Part shown: in pieces, positions 7,877 to 15,176 of the stretch
How positions within the stretch are numbered: position 1 is the stretch's first letter
Layout of the letters: every line of letters starts with the position of its first letter
Assembly: GCA_902780135.1 (NCBI GenBank)
Contig: CACZEK010000016.1
Span: 1-64,000, forward strand
Source of the DNA: an uncultured bacterium
GTDB taxonomy: Bacteria > Verrucomicrobiota > Lentisphaeria > Victivallales > UBA1829
Length of the DNA stretch: 64,000 bases
Direction: 5' to 3'
Notes under the pieces: model-generated
Database searches by the model: none
What the model was told of the DNA's origin: nothing
Seen by the model: only the letters and a program-made list of their open reading frames with translations
Position numbers and translations under genes: made by a program

Positions 7877-9646
7877 TCAGCCCTCCTCTCCGGGCGCTGC
7901 GGCGGGCGCGATCGCGCCGAACTTGCAGACGGATTCGCAGAGGCGGCAGCCGGAGCACAGCTGCGGGTCGATGGCGGGCCTGCCGTCCGCGGAGACCACG
8001 ATGGCGGGGCAGCCGCATTTGAGGCACGCCTTGCAGTTTCTGCACTTGGCGGCGTCGATGGCGCGGACGGGGCCGAGACGGCGGCGTATCTGGAGCGGGC
8101 AGGGCGCCTTCGAGATGATGAGCGAGGGCTCGTCCGCGGCGATCTCCTCCGCGAGGACCTTGTGCAGGCGTTCCTGGTCGAACGGGTCGCAGACCGTGAC
8201 GCGTTTCATGCCGCAGGCGCGCGCGATGGCTTCGATGGATGCGGCGGGCGCGGGTTCGCCGGAGATGGTGCGCCCGGTGCCGGGGTGGTCCTGGTGCCCG
8301 GTCATGGCGGTGCTGGAGTTGTCGACGACGATGAGCGTGGATGTGCCCTTGTTGTAGACCACGTCGAGCAGGCCGGTGATGCCGGAGTGGAAGAACGTGG
8401 AGTCGCCGAGCACGCCGACGACCTTCTTCTTTTCGCCCGCCTTGTCGAGGCCGTGCGCGAGCGTGAAGCCGCCGCCCATGCAGATCAGCACGTCGGTGCG
8501 CTCCAGCGGCGGGAAGACAGCGAGGCTGTAGCAGCCGATGTCGCCCGTCACGATCACGTCGAACCTGGTCAGCGCGTAGAAGAGCGCGCGGTGCGGGCAG
8601 CCGGGACAGAAGACCGGGGGCCGCATCGGGAGCCCGTCGGCCTGCGGGAACGGCTTCGGAAGCTCGTTGTTCGTGCCGCGGAGCTTTTCGCGGGTTTCGA
8701 AAATGCGGTCCGGCGTCAGCTCGCCGCAGCGCGGCACGACGTCGGATTTGCCGGAACACGCGATGCCGAGCGAGCGGACGTGTTCCTCCAGGATCGGGTC
8801 GCCTTCCTCGATGACGACGACGCGTTTGACGGAGGCGGCGAATTCGCGGATCATGGCGTCGGGGAAGGGCCAGGGCCAGCCGAGCTTCAGGACCGGAGCT
8901 TCCGGCATGAGCTCGCGGCAGTAGAGCGCGGTGATGCCGCACGTGATGATGCCGAGCTCGTTCCCCGTTCCGGGGATCACATGGTTCAGCGTCGCGTGCG
9001 AAGCTGCGTCGGCGGACTGCGCGTCGAGGCGTTCCTCGACTTTCACGCGGAGCTTGCGCCCCCAGAGCGGGAGCGGCACGAAGCGGGACGGTTCCTTTTT
9101 GAACTCGGTAACGTTTTTCGGGCGCGGCTCGCCGCATTCGACCAGCGCGCGGGAATGTCCCACGCAGGTGGTGGTGCGGAGGATAACCGGGCAGCCGTAC
9201 TGTTCGGAAAGCTCGAACGCCTCCAGCATGAATGCGCGGGCGTCGACGGCGTCGGCGGGGTCGAGGATGGGCACCTTGGCGAGGCGGGCATAATGGCGCG
9301 TGTCCTGCTCCGTCTGGGAGGAATGCTGTCCGGGGTCGTCCGCCACGACGACCACGAGCCCGCCCCGGACGCCGACATACGAGAGCGTCATCAGCGGGTC
9401 GGCGGCGACGTTCAGCCCGACGAGCTTCATGGTGACGATGCAGCGCGCTCCGGCGATGGACGCCCCGGCGGCCGCCTCGAGGGCGACTTTCTCGTTCGGG
9501 CTCCACTCGCAGTAGACGCCGTCGTATTTGACGAGGTTTTCGAGGATCTCGGTGGACGGGGTGCCGGGGTAGCCGAACGCCGCCGTCACGCCGCCTTCCC
9601 ACGCGCCGCGCGCGATCGCCTCGTTTCCGGTGAGGAGCAGACGCAT
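7877..9646 (-). CDS. iorA: Indolepyruvate:ferredoxin oxidoreductase, alpha subunit
   Basis: A 589-residue large subunit of the enzyme that oxidatively decarboxylates aryl-pyruvates to aryl-acetyl-CoA and reduces ferredoxin. Order: N-terminal PFOR-type domain (FGYPGTPSTEILENL); TPP-binding domain with MGGGFTLAHGL and GDSTFFHSGITGL; and a C-terminal bi-cluster ferredoxin domain near 535-575 with CRNCKACLKCGCP and CSGCRLCESVC. The partner iorB is the first gene of the same run. It begins 6 nt after the aminotransferase stop. Confidence 0.93.
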   Translation of the reverse strand: MRLLLTGNEAIARGAWEGGVTAAFGYPGTPSTEILENLVKYDGVYCEWSPNEKVALEAAAGASIAGARCIVTMKLVGLNVAADPLMTLSYVGVRGGLVVVVADDPGQHSSQTEQDTRHYARLAKVPILDPADAVDARAFMLEAFELSEQYGCPVILRTTTCVGHSRALVECGEPRPKNVTEFKKEPSRFVPLPLWGRKLRVKVEERLDAQSADAASHATLNHVIPGTGNELGIITCGITALYCRELMPEAPVLKLGWPWPFPDAMIREFAASVKRVVVIEEGDPILEEHVRSLGIACSGKSDVVPRCGELTPDRIFETREKLRGTNNELPKPFPQADGLPMRPPVFCPGCPHRALFYALTRFDVIVTGDIGCYSLAVFPPLERTDVLICMGGGFTLAHGLDKAGEKKKVVGVLGDSTFFHSGITGLLDVVYNKGTSTLIVVDNSSTAMTGHQDHPGTGRTISGEPAPAASIEAIARACGMKRVTVCDPFDQERLHKVLAEEIAADEPSLIISKAPCPLQIRRRLGPVRAIDAAKCRNCKACLKCGCPAIVVSADGRPAIDPQLCSGCRLCESVCKFGAIAPAAAPGEEG

Positions 9647-9652
9647 GGGGGA

Positions 9653-10852
9653 TTACCTCCGGGCCGCCGCCATGGCGCGTTTGAAGGACGGAAGCGACTC
9701 GGTGATGGTGCGTTCGGGCACGCAGAAGGCGAGGCGGATGAAGCCCGCCATGCCGAATCCGACGCCGGGGACCGCGAGGATGCGTTCGCTCTGCAGGATG
9801 CGCACGAATTCGACGTCGTCCGCGATGGGGGTCTTCGGGAAGAAATAGAACGCTCCGGGCGGCAGGTAGAACTCGAATCCCGCTTCGCGCAGGACGTCCG
9901 CCATCATGTCGCGGCGGCGTCCGTAGAGGACCGGGTCCACCTCGCAGTCGATGCAGCGGTTCAGGACGCGCTGGCCGATCGCGGGGGCGTTCACGAATCC
10001 GAGGATGCGGTTCGTCATGGTGACGGCGGCGATGAACTCCTTCACGCCGTGGAAGTCCGGGGCGGCGGCGACGTAGCCGACGCGTTCGCCCGCGAGCGAG
10101 AGGTTTTTCGAGAAGGAGCCGACCACGATGGAGTCGTCGTAGAGCGAGAAGAGCGACGGGATCTCCATGCGCTCGAAATTGAGGAAGCGGTACGGCTCGT
10201 CGGAGATCAGCAGGATCGGGCGTCCGTTCTTCTCGGACTGTTCGCGGAGCAGGTCGGCGAGCGCGGCGAGCTCTTCGCGGTTGTAGATGCGGCCGGTCGG
10301 GTTGTTCGGGGAGTTGATGATGACGGCGCGCGTCTTGTCGCTCAGTGCGGCGCGGAATCCCTCGATGTCGAGCGAGAAATCCTCCGGGTGCGACGGGACG
10401 GGGCGGAGCTTGCCGCCGAAATTCGAGACGTAGAAGCCGTATTCGACGAAGTAGGGCGCCGGGCAGAGGACTTCGCAGCCGGGCTCGAGCGTGGCGCGGA
10501 ACACGGCGTTCAGGCCGCCCGCCGCGCCGCAGGTGACGACGACGTGCGAGGCGTCGATCTCCGCGGACTGTTCCTGCGAGACCTTGCGCGCGAGCGCGGC
10601 GCGGGTGTCCGGGAATCCGGCGTTCGGCATGTAGCCGATGGCGTAGGGTTGGTCGGCGGTCTGCGCGAAGTCGAGGAGCGCGGACTTCACTTCGGGCGGC
10701 GGGGGCATGTCGGGGTTGCCGAGGCTGAAATCGTAGACCTGGTCGTCGCCGTATTTCTTCTTGAGTTCGATTCCTGCTTCGAACATCCTGCGGATCCAGG
10801 AGGAATGCTCCATGTAGCCGAGGATTTCGCCGGTCACGATGCTGTTCATCAT
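9653..10852 (-). CDS. PLP-dependent class I/II aminotransferase (aromatic/aspartate type)
   Basis: A 399-residue fold-type I aminotransferase. Visible signatures are NSPNNPTG (cofactor and substrate site), SDEPYR and SFSKNLSLAGERVGY with the Schiff-base lysine. Between paaK and iorA it most likely converts aromatic amino acids to the aryl-pyruvates used by IorAB; this is inferred from position. The start overlaps the paaK stop (ATGA). A second ATG three bases later has better spacing from GGAGG (6 nt against 3) and may be the true start. Confidence 0.88.
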   Translation of the reverse strand: MMNSIVTGEILGYMEHSSWIRRMFEAGIELKKKYGDDQVYDFSLGNPDMPPPPEVKSALLDFAQTADQPYAIGYMPNAGFPDTRAALARKVSQEQSAEIDASHVVVTCGAAGGLNAVFRATLEPGCEVLCPAPYFVEYGFYVSNFGGKLRPVPSHPEDFSLDIEGFRAALSDKTRAVIINSPNNPTGRIYNREELAALADLLREQSEKNGRPILLISDEPYRFLNFERMEIPSLFSLYDDSIVVGSFSKNLSLAGERVGYVAAAPDFHGVKEFIAAVTMTNRILGFVNAPAIGQRVLNRCIDCEVDPVLYGRRRDMMADVLREAGFEFYLPPGAFYFFPKTPIADDVEFVRILQSERILAVPGVGFGMAGFIRLAFCVPERTITESLPSFKRAMAAARR

Positions 10853-12147
10853 TTGCCTCCTTCGTTATTCTTGTCTTCGCCGACGGTCTCGTAGAAAATA
10901 CGCTTCGCCTTGCCTTCGGTGCGCGGGAGTTCGCCGGGCTTGTAGATGTCGCCCTCGGGGGAGAACCCGAGGTCTTCCTTGAGCTGTTTTTCGACCATGT
11001 ATCCGGTCACGCCGGGCTCCGCCTCGACGTTCACGCGGAGGCTCTTGATGCCGTGGTCGTCGCGGATGATGATCTGGTAGTTCGGGAGCACGCCCGGGAC
11101 CTTCAGCAGGGACTGTTCCACCTGGTTCGGGAAGAAGTTCACGCCGGAGATGATGAGCATGTCGTCGAGGCGTCCGCTGATCGTGTCGAGGCGCAGGTGG
11201 GTGCGTCCGCAGACGCATTTCTCGCGGGTCAGGATGCGGCCGCGGTCGCCGGTGCGGAAGCGGATCACGGGGAGCGCTTCGCGGGTGAGGCTGGTGATCG
11301 TGATCTCGCCGAACTCCCCGTCGGACACGGGCTCGCCGGTGTCGTGGTCGACGACCTCGACGATGTACTGGTCCTCCCACATGTGGATGCCTTCGTGGGC
11401 GGGGCAGTCCATGCCGCTGCCGATGCCGCCGGTCTCGGTCATGCCGTAGATGTCGAAGGCGTCGATGCCGAGCCCGTCGCGGATGCGCTTCTTCATGCCG
11501 GGGGAGAACGACTCCGCGCCGAAGATGCCGATCTTCAGGTCGGGCAGGGACTGGCTGGTCTCGGCGAGGATCTCCATGATGCGGATGGAGTAGGACACGA
11601 CGGCGACCATCACGCGGGTCTGGAAGTCGCGCGCGAGCTTGATCTGGCGGACGGTGTTGCCCGCGCCGGTCGGGACGATGAAGAGCCCCGCCTCGCGCGC
11701 GCCGTGGTAGCAGCCGAAACCGCCGTTGAAGAGCCCGAAGCCGGGCGTGATCTGGCAGGTGTCGCCGGGATTCGCGCCCGCCATGACGTAGCAGCGGCCC
11801 ATGCAGGTCGCCCACTGCTTCAGGTCGGCGAGCGTGTAGGGCATCACGACCGGGGTGCCGGTGGAGCCGCTGGACATGTGCATCTCGGCGAGCTTGTTGC
11901 GCGGGACGCAGGACATTCCGAGCGGGTACTGTTCGCGGAAATCCTTTTTGGAGCAGAAGGGGAGCTTGTGCAGATCGGCGAGGCCGCGGAAGTTCGCGGG
12001 ATCGATCCCGGCGGCCTTGTAGCGTGCCGCGGACCAGGGGGAGTTCTTCGCGGTGTGGGCGACGATCTCCTTCAGGCGTTTGTTCTGGAGTTCGGTGATC
12101 TGGGCGCGGGAGAGCGTCTCGGCTTCTTCGTTCAAATATCGGAACAT
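10849..12147 (-). CDS. paaK: Phenylacetate--CoA ligase
   Basis: A 432-residue adenylate-forming ligase that interconverts aryl-acetate, ATP and CoA with aryl-acetyl-CoA. It has the AMP-binding motif SSGSTGTPVVMPYT, YGMTETGG, and the C-terminal RTEGKAKRI segment with catalytic Lys. ATG at 12147 gives the standard PaaK N-terminus (YLNEEAETLSRAQI). The start lies inside the iorB end (16-nt overlap) and the stop overlaps the aminotransferase. With IorAB it can produce or activate phenylacetate or indoleacetate, possibly conserving ATP by running in the acid-forming direction. Confidence 0.9.
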   Translation of the reverse strand: MFRYLNEEAETLSRAQITELQNKRLKEIVAHTAKNSPWSAARYKAAGIDPANFRGLADLHKLPFCSKKDFREQYPLGMSCVPRNKLAEMHMSSGSTGTPVVMPYTLADLKQWATCMGRCYVMAGANPGDTCQITPGFGLFNGGFGCYHGAREAGLFIVPTGAGNTVRQIKLARDFQTRVMVAVVSYSIRIMEILAETSQSLPDLKIGIFGAESFSPGMKKRIRDGLGIDAFDIYGMTETGGIGSGMDCPAHEGIHMWEDQYIVEVVDHDTGEPVSDGEFGEITITSLTREALPVIRFRTGDRGRILTREKCVCGRTHLRLDTISGRLDDMLIISGVNFFPNQVEQSLLKVPGVLPNYQIIIRDDHGIKSLRVNVEAEPGVTGYMVEKQLKEDLGFSPEGDIYKPGELPRTEGKAKRIFYETVGEDKNNEGGK

Positions 12148-12716
12148 AGCATTCTTCCTTTCGTGAATGCGGTTAGATTTGCTTCTTCGAATCCCTTTTT
12201 GACGCGGGCGAGCAGCCCGGCGCGCCAGTGGTCCCCGGAGATCTCCGGGAGACCCTTGGAAAGCGCGCCCGTGAGGATGGTGTTCGCGAGGCGGGCGTTG
12301 CCCAGTTCCAGCGCGAGCGCGGCGCAGTCCAGGTAGACGAGGCGCGGGAAGACGGCGCGGAGGCGGTCCTCCACGTCGGCGGGGTAGGTGCAGGCGCCGT
12401 TGGTCACGGTAACCGGGATCACGCTCGATTTTGCGACGACGGCGAGCCCGCCGGGCTTCAGCCAGTGTGCGTAGCGGACCGCCTCGATGTGCTCCATGGC
12501 GGCGATCACGTCGATGCTGCCGGAGACGGCGAGCGGGGCGAACGAACCTTCGCCGTAGCGGACCTGGGCGGTCACGCTGCCGCCGCGCTGCGCCATGCCG
12601 TGGATCTCGTTGGTCGTGACGTTGAATCCGGCGGCTTCGGCGGCGGACGCGATGATGCCCGCCGCGAACAGGATGCCCTGTCCGCCCACGCCGGTCAGCA
12701 GGATGCTTTTGATCAT
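12132..12716 (-). CDS. iorB: Indolepyruvate:ferredoxin oxidoreductase, beta subunit
   Basis: A 194-residue small subunit of the 2-oxoacid:ferredoxin oxidoreductase, with the gamma-domain opening ILLTGVGGQGILFAAG and HGMAQRGGSV. The frame is open 37 codons further up, but that region spans the promoter -10 element (12799-12804), so the start is ATG at 12716, with GGAG 13 nt upstream. It is the first gene of the five-gene run. IorA and IorB are separated by two genes, whereas iorA and iorB are usually adjacent. Confidence 0.9.
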   Translation of the reverse strand: MIKSILLTGVGGQGILFAAGIIASAAEAAGFNVTTNEIHGMAQRGGSVTAQVRYGEGSFAPLAVSGSIDVIAAMEHIEAVRYAHWLKPGGLAVVAKSSVIPVTVTNGACTYPADVEDRLRAVFPRLVYLDCAALALELGNARLANTILTGALSKGLPEISGDHWRAGLLARVKKGFEEANLTAFTKGRMLCSDI

Positions 12717-12798
12717 GATTGCTGTGCAGCTCCTTATTGCGGAATGCGGAAAAAAAGGGTGTCCGCATCGAGTCAGTATTCTTTCAAAACAAAACTCT

Positions 12799-12827
12799 AA
12801 TATAGCATAAAAGGTCTTAAAAATCAA
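12799..12827 (-). promoter_or_regulatory. Promoter of the iorB-paaK-aminotransferase-iorA-NUDIX operon
   Basis: Minus-strand TTGATT (12822-12827), 17-bp spacer, TATATT (12799-12804), with an AT-rich stretch around it. About 80 nt separates the -10 from the iorB start. Confidence 0.7.
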
Positions 12828-12847
12828 GCAGTATGCGCGCGCGAAGA

Positions 12848-12886
12848 CAAAAAAAGACGGAGACGGTCTGCGGAAACCGTCTCCGT
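12848..12886 (-). terminator. Rho-independent terminator of the GH43-like lipoprotein gene
   Basis: On the minus strand, 11-bp arms ACGGAGACGGT and ACCGTCTCCGT (12876-12886 and 12857-12867) close an 8-nt loop and are followed by C and seven T. Confidence 0.9.
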
Positions 12887-12915
12887 GCGGAAATCTGCTG
12901 TTTCCTGTACGGCGA

Positions 12916-14016
12916 TTAATACTTTTCGATGCCGCAGTATTTGGCGAAGGCTTCGGCTTCGTCTTTGGTCAGCATGATGACCGCGCCGTGCTTGGCGCCG
13001 GAGAAGTTCGTGGTCTTCATGACGCCCTGGTTGAAGCGGCCGAGGTTCGTGAACTCGCGGAAGTCGGTCGTCTCACTGAACGCCATTTCGTTGGGGAACG
13101 AGTAGTTGTCGAACATGAGGACGTATTTGTCGGTGCCGATGCGCCGCCAGACGTTCGGGGCCTCGACCGCGCCGCCTGTTTTCGCGCAGTTCTCGTCGTT
13201 GACGTACTTGTAGCCGTAGAGCAGATGGTCGGATTCGGCGTGCTTGATGCCGCTGTCGTAGTCGAAGAGATGGTACTTGCCGTTGGCGTAGGAGAGGTCG
13301 CCGTCGATGTAGGAGTGGTCGCCCAGGTCGGGATCGAACCCGAGGAGCTTCGGCACGGTCACGAGGCGCGTGAAGTCCTTGTCCGTGTAGGCGTAGTAGA
13401 GCTGCTTCACTTCGCCGCCCTTGAGCCCGAGCGTGAAATACACGAAGATCTTGTCCTCCTCCGGGTCGTAGGCGGTCTCCGGCGCCCACGCCTGGCTGAT
13501 GTCGCCGAGCTCGGGGAACGCCGCCGCGACGTCGAAGTGGGTGCTGGTCCAGTTGATGAGGTCCTTCGACTTCATGAGGACGAGGCTGCGGTTGTTGCCC
13601 CAGCCGTATTTCTGGGCGTCGCGCTGCCACTGGGTGGCGCGCAGGCCCTGCCGCTGGGCGTGGATGTGCAGGTCGGTCGCCGCCATGTAGAACCCGTCGG
13701 GCCCGCGGAAGATGTGCGGATCGCGGATGCCCTTCTGTTCGGCGAGGTCGATGCCGAGGAGCACGGGCTTGTTCCCGTTCACGTCGGTGAACGTGTAGCC
13801 GTCGCTGCTGAGCGCGAAGAAGATGTCGTGGTACTGCTCGCGGAACGAGACCATCAGATACGCGCCGAAGTTGTCCTCCGTGACTTCGGGGATGAGGTCG
13901 GAGTCGGAGGAGGAGCAGCAGGCGCAGGAGGATGCGGAGACGGAGAGGAACACTGCCGCGGACGCGACTGCGAGCGAGGCGAGGATGCGGCGGAAAACGG
14001 GGGAGAAGGTTTTCAT
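12916..14016 (-). CDS. GH43-like glycoside hydrolase, lipoprotein
   Basis: A 366-residue exported protein. The signal peptide ends in SASSC (Cys31), with further cysteines and a serine-rich linker, so it is probably a lipoprotein. The body is a GH43-type five-bladed propeller: GIRDPHIFRGPDGFYMAATD carries the base Asp, QAWAPETAYDPEEDKIFVYF follows, and VEAPNVWRR fits the acid Glu position. It resembles uncharacterised family 43 beta-xylosidase or arabinosidase homologues and is only distantly like the GH43 pair at the window start. It begins 73 nt after the TM1266-family gene, past a terminator hairpin, with no clear promoter between. Confidence 0.75.
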   Translation of the reverse strand: MKTFSPVFRRILASLAVASAAVFLSVSASSCACCSSSDSDLIPEVTEDNFGAYLMVSFREQYHDIFFALSSDGYTFTDVNGNKPVLLGIDLAEQKGIRDPHIFRGPDGFYMAATDLHIHAQRQGLRATQWQRDAQKYGWGNNRSLVLMKSKDLINWTSTHFDVAAAFPELGDISQAWAPETAYDPEEDKIFVYFTLGLKGGEVKQLYYAYTDKDFTRLVTVPKLLGFDPDLGDHSYIDGDLSYANGKYHLFDYDSGIKHAESDHLLYGYKYVNDENCAKTGGAVEAPNVWRRIGTDKYVLMFDNYSFPNEMAFSETTDFREFTNLGRFNQGVMKTTNFSGAKHGAVIMLTKDEAEAFAKYCGIEKY

Positions 14017-14047
14017 GGCTGGGGTCCTGAGTTCGGGGGATGGTGCG

Positions 14048-14076
14048 GAAAAAACGGGCGGCCGTGCGGACCGCCC
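14048..14076 (-). terminator. Rho-independent terminator of the TM1266-family gene
   Basis: On the minus strand, GGGCGG and CCGCCC (14071-14076 and 14056-14061) close a short loop, followed by G and six T. It lies only 31 nt upstream of the next gene start, so partial read-through may drive that gene. Confidence 0.8.
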
Positions 14077-14089
14077 GGAGAAGATCAGG

Positions 14090-14341
14090 TCAGTTTTTCG
14101 CGGAGACGATGTTGCAGGAGACGCCCGCGATCTTGCCGAGTTCGGCTGCGAGCGCGGAGGCGGTTTCCGGGGTGGCGTCCAGGACGACGCTGATGATGCT
14201 CACGCCGCGGGAATGGTACGGGATGCCCATGCGTCCCACGATGAACTCGCTGTAGGCGTGGAGGATCCTGTTGATCTGGTCGGAGGCGGCGTTGTCCTCG
14301 ACGATGACGCCGAGCAGGGAAATGCGTTTGGTGTCGCTCAT
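14090..14341 (-). CDS. TM1266-family iron-only hydrogenase system putative regulator
   Basis: An 83-residue ACT-like protein. The layout matches the TM1266 family: N-terminal strand (ISLLGVIVEDN), helix (INRILHAYSEFIVGRMGIPY), strand (GVSIISVVLDA), helix (TASALAAELGKIAGVSCN). These proteins accompany [FeFe]-hydrogenase maturation genes and are thought to regulate them; no hydrogenase gene is in this window. ATG at 14341 has AAAGGA 9 nt upstream. The frame continues upstream as low-complexity Pro/Arg sequence, which is rejected. Confidence 0.85.
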   Translation of the reverse strand: MSDTKRISLLGVIVEDNAASDQINRILHAYSEFIVGRMGIPYHSRGVSIISVVLDATPETASALAAELGKIAGVSCNIVSAKN

Positions 14342-14408
14342 GGCGGAAGTCCTTTCATGCTGGTTGACCGTTGTCCGTTTCGTGCCGGGATTGTAGCTTC
14401 TTCGGGAT

Positions 14409-14436
14409 AATATACACGCGGAAGCGGAAAGTGCAA
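14409..14436 (-). promoter_or_regulatory. Promoter of the TM1266-family gene
   Basis: Minus-strand TTGCAC (14431-14436), 16-bp spacer, TATATT (14409-14414), about 68 nt upstream of the start. Confidence 0.65.
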
Positions 14437-14459
14437 GCGGGAAATGGCGCGTCGGGAGA

Positions 14460-14495
14460 TAAAAAATCCGCGCCTGCCGGGAAAGGCAGACGCGG
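14460..14495 (-). terminator. Rho-independent terminator of the DUF805 gene
   Basis: On the minus strand, CCGCGTCTGCC and GGCAGGCGCGG (14485-14495 and 14468-14478) pair with one G-T wobble around a 6-nt loop, followed by A and six T. Confidence 0.85.
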
Positions 14496-14528
14496 AGGGA
14501 TCTACTCGGATGAGTATGGAGCCGGTGC

Positions 14529-14888
14529 TTATTCGGCGGGAGCGGCCGGAGCTTCGCCGTAGGCGTTGGCGGCGGCATCGCCGTCCTTGATGCAGAGGAC
14601 GATCAGCACGATCGGTCCGATCGGGGGGCAGATGATCCAGAGGATGTTCAGCCAGCCGGTCTTGCCGATGTCGTGGAGGCGACGGGCGGTGGCGCCGAGG
14701 GTCGGGCAGAGGAGGGCGAGGGAGATGACCCAGCCGACGAACGGGATGATGCCGAGGATGAAGGCCGGGATGAAGTACATCCAGTATTCGCGCTTGCCCA
14801 TTCTGCCGTCGAAGCAGAAGTACTTGTTGGTGACGACGCTTTTGAAGTTCTCGACGACTTCGTTGAAGTCAAAGGATTTTTCCGCCAT
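14529..14888 (-). CDS. DUF805 family membrane protein
   Basis: A 119-residue protein. After a soluble N-terminus it shows the family signature FDGRMGKREYWMYF, followed by transmembrane segments (IPAFILGIIPFVGWVISLAL and LNILWIICPPIGPIVLIVLC) and LGATARRLHDIGKTGW between them. The C-terminal tail is short and Ala/Pro-rich. DUF805 proteins are inner-membrane proteins of unknown function. It is a single-gene unit with its own promoter and terminator. Confidence 0.9.
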   Translation of the reverse strand: MAEKSFDFNEVVENFKSVVTNKYFCFDGRMGKREYWMYFIPAFILGIIPFVGWVISLALLCPTLGATARRLHDIGKTGWLNILWIICPPIGPIVLIVLCIKDGDAAANAYGEAPAAPAE

Positions 14889-14999
14889 GGTGTGATACCT
14901 TATGTTGGGGTTTATGTGAATAGGTTTAGAGGTCGTTTTCCGGGATCATCCGGCGTTTCCGTGCTCGCGGGAGCATTTCTCCGCCGTATGGTCGAAGAT

Positions 15000-15027
15000 A
15001 ATATAACATTCATCCGGTAAAAAACAA
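15000..15027 (-). promoter_or_regulatory. Promoter of the DUF805 gene
   Basis: Minus-strand TTGTTT (15022-15027), 16-bp spacer, TATATT (15000-15005). The leader to the ATG is about 105 nt. Confidence 0.6.
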
Positions 15028-15111
15028 GGCATAAAAAGCATTTTCGTTATTATTTTCCGGCAAATTCCGGCTATCGTTTAGAAAGTTACATTTCGCGGGG
15101 CGGTTCCGGGC

Positions 15112-15150
15112 GAAAAAAAAACGCGGCGCCCCGGAATCGGGAGAGCCGCG
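15112..15150 (-). terminator. Rho-independent terminator after the 718-residue membrane protein gene
   Basis: On the minus strand, CGCGGC and GCCGCG (15145-15150 and 15122-15127) with an inner CCCG/CGGG pairing, followed by nine T. Confidence 0.85.
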
Positions 15151-15176
15151 TCCATGCCGGAAGGTGAGATTGCTGC

